In this document: one piece after another, positions 49,401-61,400 of the stretch
Numbering within the stretch: position 1 is the stretch's first letter
How the letters are laid out: every line of letters starts with the position of its first letter
From: Pogonophryne albipinna
Taxonomy: Eukaryota > Chordata > Actinopteri > Perciformes > Artedidraconidae
Direction of reading: 5' to 3'
Assembly (NCBI GenBank): GCA_028583405.1
Contig: CM053251.1
Coordinates: 13,279,495-13,343,494, forward strand
DNA: 64,000 nt
Notes under the pieces: generated by a model
Seen by the model: only the letters and a program-made list of their open reading frames with translations
The model's database searches: none
Told to the model about the DNA's origin: nothing
Translations under genes and position numbers: made by a program

Positions 49401-52400
49401 AACAGAGGATCTGCATTTTACATGTGCCTCCATGCCTCTTATCACTAAGCATGACCAAAGCGTGTAAAGCTACACAGGACAAATAGTTTCCCTTTTTCCC
49501 TGAAACACACATGGCTAACATGTTAAAAATAGAGCGTCTTGTCTTCTGCCCACCATTGTGCATAATTACGAGTCTTTGTGCGCTCCACATGCATGGCCAG
49601 CGATCTTATTACCTTCATGGAAACAATAAAGGGTTATGAGAAGGTGTCCACGGTAACCTGGTCTCCCTGGTCTGTTGCTCATATCCTCTAATAATGGATT
49701 ATATTTGTAAGCCGCCTTTTTATGCCAGTCCTTACTGTCCCCAAAGACTGAGAGAGTGACTTTTCCCTAAAGTGAGACTGATCTGTTGATTGCATTGTGG
49801 GAAACATTTTAGCATTAGTTTGAGATTAAGTCTCAAGAGTTTGCATGTAATAATGAACATGCTTTACAAGTATCAGTCCATGTGGTGATGTGGTCATATA
49901 TGTTGTACAGTATGACTGTTGTTGTTTAACTGTCTTATCGGTTGTCTCTTAGGTTGTGTACCTATATTTATTTATATATTTCTCTTAAACCTAGAGTCTA
50001 TGAGATGGGTTCTATAACTGTAACTTTCTCTCTGTCATTTGGTCTTTTTGCACTGCACAGCAGGTGTTGACAGTGGCATAGATTTATGTGTGCGCTGTTG
50101 CAGCCATAAAACAATATATTAATCAAAGTGCAACAGGCTAGTTCTATTAATAGCTTTTCAAATGGGCAACACTTCCTAGGCGACTGCTTTACTGAGAAAC
50201 AGGGACGTGCTGCTCTCAGGAAATGAACCACTGAGAAAAAAGTGTATACTCTGTTTTAAATTGTTTAAACTAACAAGATATAATTAATTAGCTCTATCCT
50301 GCTGCTGAAGAAAGCATATTCTTCATTCTAAAAAAAGCTTTTAATCAGTGTAATTTGCCTAAAATCTTGCTGAATGACATATTATAAACACCATTTTTTT
50401 TGATAAGTGAGTTACAAATGAAAGTAAAATGATAAATATAGATTTGAAGTGCCTTATCTCCTGCACCATGAACTCAATCATGCTTTCAGCAGATGATACA
50501 ATGATGGATATAAATCAGTGTACTGGATAAACTGTAATTAAACGTCAGACTTTTTAACTGCTCTCAGAAACCACTGCTGCTACTAGGATTAAACTAAAGT
50601 GATGATGCCTGACTGATCTGACCATGATGATACAAGGTTTGATCCTAAGAGAGATAGTAGGTGTTATAGCACTGGTGATAAAACTGTTCTGTAACTGACC
50701 CCTCTTGGAGGAATGCAGGGAGTCACATATCCTTTTTGATTGGCAGGAGAACCACTGTCGCAGGATTAAGATCCTGGGGGATTGCTACTACTGCGTGTCT
50801 GGACTGACCCAACCCAAGGCCGACCACGCCCACTGCTGCGTAGAGATGGGTCTGGACATGATTGACACCATAACGTGAGTCATCATATTATAGTTCTTTA
50901 TTTAGCAGTATAACATGTATTAATATTAGTTAAACTATAACGGGTTCTATGGGTTTAAACACATGAAACCACTATTTTCTGTCTTTATTTCCTATCGGTG
51001 TGGTAGAAATCTGCCCTTTGATATTTATTCTTTCCTTAACACACTGTTTAACTGAGTCCATGTTGAGAGATTTCTTGGAGGGAAGCAGCCTGAGTGGCCA
51101 TGTGTGCTGTGAGCAAATTCTAACACTGAACATCTGACTGCGCAGAACTTCAATTGGCTGAGAACAGGAAAGGCTTTAATGGAAAAAGAAAATAGGCTCT
51201 TTTATTGAGCTTGTTTTTCTCGCATAGCCTGCAGGGTTTCAAAGGGGGGGGGGGAAGACAACTAAAAGAAAGTGAGTGATTAAGGTGCAGTCGAAGATTG
51301 AATCAGAAACTTTGATTCCTTGGAAATACGTTTTTCTTAAACACTCAACTTGGCAGTCCCTTTTGTTCTTTGACGTTCAAAGCGTTATATGATTGTTTTC
51401 AAGTACATCCACAGATAATGATAAAGATATGGGACTGCATTTTAAGATTGGAACATTTTCAAAGAGATAGGAAAATAAATTAAAATAGGAATTTAATTAA
51501 ATTAAAATGGACAGAGATAAAATAAGTGGAAAATAAATCCCAAATGAACGACTATAAACATTTAAAAATATTAAGACGTTATGACAACAATGTTTTTTTG
51601 TGTAACACTGATGATTGTGTATACACTTACAATTATAAAAGTAGTGGTCCAACCTATGATGGTTTAACTTTAAAACATATAAGGTTGGTTTGCCGACTGC
51701 TTGAGAACCCTTTCATATTATCTATAATGATACAGCTTATGAAAGAGACAATCCTCTAACACAGTTTCCTATTATTTTATGTCTATTAAGTTTGAGAGAC
51801 ATAGGTATTATATGTATCATTTAGAAAATGTACAGTGCTTGTGTACAGTAATGTATTATTAATGTCCCAATGTTATTTTGGGTGTTTTTGTATGCTTCCT
51901 TTGTATGTTCAGTCTATTTATACATAAGGATTTAGGTATAAATATAGATATGACCTTAAAACCTTTCTGTAACACTTAATGTCTTCTGCCCTTTCAGGTC
52001 AGTCGCTGAGGCCACTGAAGTCAACCTCAACATGCGCGTGGGCCTGCATACAGGTCGGGTGCTTTGTGGAGTACTCGGCCTCAGAAAATGGCAATATGAT
52101 GTTTGGTCCAATGATGTTACCCTAGCCAATGTAATGGAGGCGGGAGGACTACCTGGGTCAGTATTTGACATTTTAAATCAAATAAAGCCTCAATAGCTGT
52201 GGAAAGTAATTCTGTGATCTGGAAATGGCACGTGAAATGTACAGTGAGGTGTGAATCATTTCAATATTGTCCTGTATCAAAGTCTGTCCTAATGCTAGTG
52301 CTTTTAAATACTTTTAATTGATTAAGACAGATCAGGAGGAAAGGCAAACTCCTGAGGAAACAAGGATTCTAACTTTAACTACAAAGGTCACATGTTTGCA

Positions 52401-55400
52401 TAACAATAGAATGACTTAGAAAGCTAAGAAAATGTTTTTGTGGAATTTTGAATATAGTTATTTTGACAGTCTCTAGCAACCCTCCTCTGCAGATAACCTG
52501 CTTGGAACTGTTTGTGTTGAATGCCCCTCACTGCTGCATCAGATAGGCTGTCAGTAGTGTTGTGTATAATCCTGTCCCACCTCTGTCCCACAGGAAAGTT
52601 CACATAACCAAATCTACGCTGGAGTGCCTAAATGGAGATTATGAAGTGGAGCCTGGAAACGGTCACGAAAGGAATGCCTTCCTCCAAAAACATGAAATCG
52701 AAACCTTCTTTATAGTGCCATCTCACCGACGGAAGGTATGGTATTATAATTCTGTGCTAAGGAATTAATCACCTGTAATTTAGCTTTTAGCAGAAAAAAA
52801 TGATAGAATTGTTTTGAATTACACTTCCAATAAAGCCTTGGCCTTAGTTGAACCATTTTATTTCTAGACAGTGCGTAGACCTTGACAAAGCTGTAGCTGT
52901 ATGCTAATCAGCATTGACTATAAATGAATTAGTTAGTAGGCCAGATTAAGAAAGCTGTTGACCTGTCTTAAACCCTATGCAAGACAACGATGAAACAAAT
53001 GAAACAAAAACAAGGTGTTGACTAAAGAATATAGTATTATATAATGGAGCTCTCACACATTTGTAGTTGAACTGACATCTCTTCCAGCCTGTTATACATT
53101 GGACTGGAGCTAGAGGCCTGTGGCATCTATCATCTCCAATCGGCACAGTCTTACAAACGGCGATATATATGTGTGTGTGTGTGTCAGTGCATACACATAA
53201 ACATGCACATCTTCAACAGCCACAAGCAACTGGAGAGGGAATTTCAGTCTTGGTTTAGTATTCCTCTCCTCTCTCCTTTCCTTTCCTTTCCTCTCCTCTC
53301 CTCTCCTCTCCTCTCCTCTCCTCTCCTCTCCTCTCCTCTCCTCTTATTCATTGCATAAGGTTTAATAGTATGCAATATAAGCTTGAACATAGGTCACTTA
53401 GGTCCTTATATGAACCTGTAATATCCCGGTTAGGTGTTTTTTTCTTTGCTATGTAGAGACTTTGCTAATCCTCTTAATGCAGTTGATGGTTAGACTGCAT
53501 GAGAGGCATTGCTCACAGAAAGATGTGCCCTAACTAAGCTGCATTAGGAAGCCTGCTATCACTCTCCTATTGTGCCTTTTATTACTCCTGCTTTGGGACA
53601 CACCTCCTATGATGTGTGGACAACAAAACATATATTTCTTACTGTAAATGAGAATTCCTCAAAGTCTTGAAACTATTCCTAATCTTAATCACTCTCTCTA
53701 AATTAGCTATATAAAAAATGAAGGCAGCAGTCCTTAAACTATTACTCACATTATGGATATATTTAAACCACCATCTAATACAATTCATTGAGCTGTTAAA
53801 ATGATTGCATGCTTGTGTGTGCATGTACTGTCCAATCCACTTACATAATATATATATAACTGTGTAGGGTATCATGACTAAATCTTTGTTCCCGTTTCTT
53901 ATCTGGTGGCAGATATTCCCAGGATTGATTCTTTCGGATATAAAGCCCGCCAAAAAGATGAAGTTCAAAACTGTGTGCTACTTACTAGTGCAGCTTATGC
54001 ACTGCAGGAAGATGTTCAAGGCTGAGATTCCCTTCTCCAATGTCATGAACTGCGAGGACGGTGATAAGGTATAAACGCTCAGTGTCTGTGTTGACGGTTC
54101 TGTGTTTGTTCGTGCTGTGATTTATGTACATTGAGACCAAAATGTATTCAGTAAAGTCAGAATGTCTAGAGTTTTCTGTTTGATAATGCTTGTTTCACTT
54201 ACCTGGTTTCCCAAATGCCCCTAAATATCTTTATTTACACTACAACCAGATTTGTTGTTGTTTTTATGCAAGATATTAGAACATACCATTACATTTAGAT
54301 GTGAAAACTATAGCTAAGAATATCTCTAGGCGAATTATCCCTTTAAAATTAAGATTTTATTAACAGAAATGTAGTCGTCAAAATATACATGTTGATCAGT
54401 AAAACTATATATGGCATTCACAGGATGTATACTTTATAGTAAGCAGCTAGGGAGTGATGGTAACCTGTCAGACACCAACGTACTATGTCCCCTTGAATAA
54501 ACTGTGACACTGGAAATCTGGCAACATGTCAAAGAACTTAGTTGACCATGTGTGCCTGAAAAAAAAATCCTGTGGCTTGGCAGCTTTACAATTATTGCAG
54601 CAACTGTTTTTGTCCAGATTTTCACATGTGTGTCATTGTGGGGACAACTAAATAACTAAACACGTATAAAGGGACTTACTTATACCCCAAAATCGTCCAT
54701 ATATATTTCAGAGTTAAGACTAACAAAAGGACCCAGTTTCATCTTCAGGCTTTTATAATGTGGCCCTCAGTGTCTGCATCTAGTATGTCTTAACCTCACA
54801 CTGTCTCCTCCAGAAGGCAGATTAGTATAAAATGAAAGACAAATGGAAAAGTGCTGACAGGTTAAGTCATCATGCACTTTTATTGAGTGGAAATGTTGCA
54901 TTCAGACCACACACACTCGAATTGTTTGAAAAGACATGCATTCATGGCACGGAGGGGAGCAATATGAGGGAAAAGGGTAGACTGAATAGGATTTTTGATG
55001 CATCAGACATGGCCGCCTGATGTGTCCTGTGCTACGTTGAGCATAATATGGGATATAAGGACAAGTAAGCATCTAACGTTCACTGTGCTGCTGCTTCATG
55101 AATAACAAAACAAGAGTGTGAGAGAGGCACCGAGAAATAATGGCTGGAAATGGAGGGATAAAGGAAGAAGAAAAACTGGATGAAAGAAAAAACAGATACA
55201 TGAAGTAAGGGAAGAAGAAAATAGGAAAGAAGGAAGTAAGGATGGATGAACGAGGAAGAAAAGCCGGAATCAAGGCAGATTACACAAAATCAGAAAAGGA
55301 TAGAAGAGAGAAAGGATATATAGACTGGAGCAGGAAAAGAAAGGAAGGGGAGAAAGGAGGTAACTGAGGAATAATAGATAGAAACAGGTAGGGTAACGAA

Positions 55401-58400
55401 GGATACACAGAAGCATGAAGAGAAGCAGGAAATAAGGAAAATGATAAGAAAGCAGGGAAGGAAAAAGGAAGAAAGAATATACTGGAACACAGAAGTAAGA
55501 AGGAAACAGGGAGAGAAAGCAGGAAGTAAGGAAGAATACACAAGGACAGAGAGAACAAGGCGAAAATCAAGGAAGTCAATGAGCTGTACACATTTATGTC
55601 ATGTCATGAACTCATGAACAGTCTGGTGATCATAGCTCCCCCTTTGCCAGCCTGCTGTGAAACAGAGCTACACAATTCCTCCAGCACTTACTAACATGCA
55701 CACACACACCCACGTACACACACACAAACAACCACTCGATGATAACTATCTGGCTTTGCTCCAATGCCCAATGTTTTGCAAAGCTGGGCTGCCGAAGACA
55801 CTCAGACACAGTGGGCTGCATTCAGTAATGAAGTTAAGTGTGAAAGCAATGTCCTTATTTGAAAGTATAATCAGCTGCCCGTGTTTATTGTTGACTCTTA
55901 TTCACCCTTGTTCCCAATATGATAATACTCCAGTAGGGCAGAGAATACAGCGCTGTGTTTATCACACTGTTGTTTCTCAACTTCTGCATATTCAGTGAAG
56001 ATTTCGTTTTTTATCTAAAGCGGAGAGCAATGCGAACGGCTCCACAGAAGCTGAGGAACCGTCCCAATGCGAACCAGGCTACTGTGATCCAGAGCAGTCC
56101 CAGAACCCGGGTCAACCGCTACATCGGGCGACTGATCGAGGCCCGCCAAACCGAGTCAGACACGGCGGATCTCAACTCCCTCACACTCATGTACAAGTCC
56201 CCTGAGCGAGAGACGAGGGTGAGGGAGACACATACTGTACCTGTAAAGTCAGATTTAAAGGTCACCTATTGTGCAAAATCCACTTGTTCATGTCTTTTTT
56301 ACAGAAACATGTGTCCCCTCTGTGTAAAGAGATTCTGCAAGTTTCAGGGAAAAAGATTTGCTCACTTTTTATCCTGATCCATTTATATAAAAACCTGTCT
56401 GAAAATGAGCGCATCAGATTCTGGCCACTTTGTGATTTCATAAAGATTTTTTGGCTTGTGTAACCATTAGCCAATAACCAACCAAGGTAACACCCCCCCC
56501 CCCCCCCCCCCCCCCCCCCCCACCTTATCACCTGAATCTCCTCCTAGAGCACCATTGTGTTCTTTTTAACCAAATATCTCTCAGAGGGGAGGGGCTCTTT
56601 ATGTTCATCTAAAGTAACAGACTCAGAATCAGCCCTTTTGAAACAGGGCTGAAACAGAGGGGTTTATGGGATGCTACAATGCATGATCTGTTTGGTATTT
56701 CGAGCCAAACACTTCAGAGACATGTTTTGTATATATCTGAGACCTATAATATATTGATGAAAAACAGTATAATAGGGGACCTTTAAAGGGATATGTTGTT
56801 ACTCACTCTTATCTCTCTGGCATTAGTACCACCAGGTTCCTGATGAGTACTTCACCAGCGCTGTGGTTCTCTCCCTGATCCTAGCTGCCTTGTTCGGCCT
56901 TGTCTATCTCCTCATCATACCACAGTATGTACAGCAGATTCTGTGTAATCTTCTCTCTATTGCTTTCTCTTTCTCTATTTATCTCTTAATTATTCAGGTC
57001 TTTGACCCCCTCCATCTGTTTCTCCTATTTTATTCTCGTCTCAGGGGCACAGTGGTTCTTGTCCTTCTCGTCTTCTGCATCTGTTTCCTAGTAGCTTGTA
57101 TCATGTACCTGCATATCACTAAAATACAGGTAAATACAGCTGCTCCCTCATTCACTTTTTAATCACACTTTAACTTCATCTCTTGTATCTGATGGCTAAC
57201 AGAGGTGGCTAGTTTCTTCTTTAGATTTGTTGTCCCTTAAAGGTGGCGTAGGTAATTTTGGAGAAACCAGCTCGAGTGTGCTTGAATTTGAAAATACACA
57301 GCCGGAGAAAATCTACCACTTCCTTACAGAGCCCCTCCTCCAAATCACACGAACGTGCACATGACCAATGAGGGCACGAGATAAGTGTGTGCACAGATGG
57401 AAGGCTGACAGGCAGGTAGGCCATCCAGTTATTTTAGCCGGGCCAGCTAAAATGATTGGTCGTGCTTTTTACAGTACTACGGCTTCCACAGATTACATTT
57501 TTTATGGATTTTTTGTCAAAGCACTTAAGATATTCATTGCTATCGGGATGTTAAGAGCATTCCATGGAATATAACAAAAAGTGTATCTCGAGCCGGTTTC
57601 TCAAACGTACCTACCCCTCCTTTAAGAGGAATATGCAAATGTTTTTTATAAAGCCAAGTCCATATTGATTCAGTATTCATTGGCTTGAAGATTAGTTTCC
57701 AAGCCCCAGTGCTGTCTGTTTTCCTTGAGGTTAATGGTCTTCCTCAAAGCTCCTGACCGCATCCTTTTTCTTTTACACGTTGTTGCTTTTACATATTACT
57801 ATTCTTCCTCTCTTTCTGTATTCTCTTGGCTTACTTACCCCATACACTTATAAGCATGTATCTGTTTCCAGTTCCTTTCCAGTTCCTTTCCTTATACTAT
57901 TCCTACTATTCTTATTATTTATTACAATAACAATATCTTATTGTGTCCGTCTCCTTTATCTAACTTGTCCTTGTTTTGTCTCTCAGTGTTTTCCAGGATG
58001 CCTGACCATCCAGATTCGCACTGCTCTCTGTATTTTCATAGTTCTCTTAATCTACGCTGTGGCCCAGGCCTGTGTGGTAAGTAAAGGCAATAGTAAAAAT
58101 GTCATCCAACCAAATATGAATATAAAAACAATGCCTCCATGTCTTGTAATTGTACTTCCCTTTTCTGGTTAGACAATGTTATGCTTGTAAGCACATTTTT
58201 ACTGCAGCTCTAATACATGGTTTCAGTTGTACATAATACAGAAAAGCTTGAAAATGTAAGATCACTGTCATCTGTATGCACATGCTGTTTGCCTCTGTCA
58301 GGTGGGCTGTATGCCCTGGTTGTGGATACGTGCCAACAACAACAGCTCCATCATCATCGTTGATTCTGACGTGGCCAACCACACGATGGAGGAGCTGCCT

Positions 58401-61400
58401 TGTGATGGTGCCCGCTACGCCTTTCTGTCCTGTGTAGTGGGCACACTCACCCTGGCACTTTTCCTGAGGGTTTTCTGGCTGCCAAAGATGATGCTAATGC
58501 TCGTTCTGGGGGTGCTGTATGTCACCGTGTTGGAGCTCAGCGAATTTCGAAAGACTGAAGGGTGAGCAGATCGCGGCACAACATGAACACAATCACCAAA
58601 CACACAATCATGCAAGACAGTACTTTTTTATTTGTCATTTCCTGAAGCTAATGGAGGCAGCGATTGGCTGTGAGTGTCAAGCAATGCTTGTCTTCTCTTG
58701 TTGTATCCAGAGAACGGATAGATAACCAGGAGTTTGGAAGAACATTTACAATACATGTTCTGAGATGTATGTGTGTGGAGGAGTCTTTGCTTTCCCACAC
58801 ACTCTTTCATTTTCCACTCTTTGAAGCAGCACATGTGCTCATTAGTTCCAAATCAGAAGCCTGAAAGGACATTGTGGGCTGGATGTTGGTAGCGCGTTAG
58901 CTGTTTAAACCCAGTACTGAGGGCCTGGCCAATGTTATTGGATCTTAGATCATAAATGTGCTCCTAAAAAAATGATTATGTTGAATTTGTTTAGGGTTCT
59001 TTGGATATAAGATCTTGTTTAAAAAGCTCACTTTGTTTAGATTAGTCTGTTATATAATCATAAATAAAATGGTATGTATCAACATTTCATTTCTTCCAAT
59101 ATGATATTTGTCCTGACATAAAATGAAACGGAAATAGTTTTTTTCAATATGTTTTTAATAAAACCTTACTCATGATTGTTCATAAAACTTTGTGGGGTCC
59201 ATTCATCCCTCATGTGTAGTTTCCTGTGTGGTCCAGTCCAGTGCTGACTTGTGTTGGTCTCTTCCACAGTGGGGGGTCCTTCCACATCCGGGGCTATGAG
59301 CCCATCCTGTCTCTGTTGCTCTTTGTCAGTGCCCTGGCCCTCCACTCCAGACAACTTGACCTCAAACTGCGCCTGGACTTTCTATGGGCTGTGCAGGTGA
59401 GGACTTGTGTCCTGTGTGGATGTTAAGAGGCTTACATCTCATTATCATAATGCTTTAATAGAAAGGGCTGTAGAAATGCTGACATTATTGATTTGATTAA
59501 GTGGAATTACTAAAGCTGAATTTACAGCTTCTCATTTTCGAGTTATTTAATAAGCAGCATTTGTCATATAATGTATCCAGGTCTATTTAAAAATCAACTA
59601 TGAAACAAACACTCCATGTTATAAGACTATTGTGTTTTTCTACTGACTCCTTGTGGTGAAAATGTGGAATTAGCTGCAGTACTAATTGCTGTGTATTTTT
59701 CTGTGGTCTATATTTGCTGTCAGGCGGAGGAGGATAGAGATGGCATGGAGAAAGTCAAACTGGACAACAGGAGGATCCTCTTCAATCTTCTCCCCGCACA
59801 CGTGGCTCAACACTTCCTGTTGTCGAACCCGAAGAATATGGTGAGCCTCGCTAATAGAAAGACAGGTAGATTAACAGACAGAAGACAAAAATAAATCAGA
59901 GACCTCAAAGGAAATACTGTTATACTGTATTTTTTCGTTTTACATCAGGATCTTTACTATCAGTCCTACGCACAAGTTGGTGTCCTGTTTGCCTCAATCC
60001 CAAACTTCAATGATTTCTACATCGAGCTGGATGGCAACAACATGGGAGTGGAGTGCCTGAGATTACTGAATGAGATCATCGCTGACTTTGATGAGGTGGG
60101 ATGTTGATTTCTTGACTTTGAATTTTAAATGTGTTGCATTGTGTGTTTATCTGAACGCATGTTTTTCAGCTCATGGATAAGGGGTGCTACAAAGACATCG
60201 AGAAAATCAAAACCATTGGCAGCACTTACATGGCGGCTGTAGGCCTCGTCCCACCCGTTTGTGACAAGGTGACACATAGTTTCTGTGCTCTTATCTGATT
60301 GGATATATTACCTCATTATGAAGACAAAATGAGAGATCATGTAATGTACAAATATTTACTGACCTGTGTGCCTCCTCTTTAGGAGAAAATATCTGTTTAC
60401 GACCATCTGAGCACAATAGCAGACTACGCCATCGAGATGTTTGACGTTTTGGATGAAATCAACTACCAGTCATACAATGAGTTTGTATTGAGAGTGGGTA
60501 CGTCCACCCTTGTTTTAACCCCTTAGTGCAATCACATAGTTAATGACAATGAGAAATCTAACTGGACATTCTTTTTGTATTTGTTTAACACTATCTTCTG
60601 TTTGCATAGGTATCAATGTGGGTCCAGTGGTTGCAGGGGTGATTGGGGCGCGGCGACCTCAGTATGACATCTGGGGGAACACAGTCAATGTGGCCAGCAG
60701 GATGGATAGCACTGGAGTACCGGGAAAAATACAGGTATCTAATATACTTCATAATATTTAATTAATTTAATATGCAAAGCTAGTTTACAAACAATGCTTG
60801 AACTACATAAAAAGTGTAAGATAAATAAACCACATTGTCTTTTGCTTCCAATTTTGAAAAGATGGTTAAAGGTGGGGTAAGTTTGAGAAACCGGCTCGAG
60901 ATACACTTTTTGTTATATTCCATGGAATGCTCTTAACATCCCGATAGCAATGAATATCTTAAGTGCTTTGACAAAAAATCCATACAAAATGTCATCTGTG
61001 GAAGCCGTAGTACTGTAAAAAGCACGACCAATCATTTTAGCCGGCCCGGCTAAAATAACTGGATGGCCTACCTGCCTGTCAGCCTTCCATCTGTGCACAA
61101 ACTTATCTCGTGCCCTCATTGGTCATGTGCGCGTTCGTGTGTGTTGGAGGAGGGGCTCTGTAAGGAAGTGGCAGATTTTTTCTGGCTGTGTATTTTCAAA
61201 TTCTAGCGCACTCGAGCTGATTTCTCCAAAATTATATACCCCACCTTTAATAAACATGTTAATTAAATGATAACATTTTGACATATTTGATGTTAAGATA
61301 GGGAAGTAAATAATAATACCTAAATATACACACCGAGTGTTTCATTTTTTTATATTTGATTGAGTTTATGCCATTAATAGGGATTCAAGCATCACCTATT

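Larger units (their letters stand above)
36365..50746 (+). other. adcy1: adcy1 intron 4 (14.4 kb, transposon-rich)
   Basis: The largest intron. It holds the inverted-repeat block at 37628-41471, the Harbinger-like element at 43619-44513, three copies of the TTAA element and several SINE-like pieces. The stretches 44826-45981 and 46371-49138 show nothing I can name. Confidence 0.8.

Noticed and set aside
55280..55591. Minus-strand frames rich in Phe, Leu and Ser
   Set aside because: Complement of the purine-rich intron block; composition alone explains them.
42562..61119. Repeated frames starting [18 protein letters not shown]
   Set aside because: Part of the TTAA-flanked MITE; the frames are short and carry no domain.
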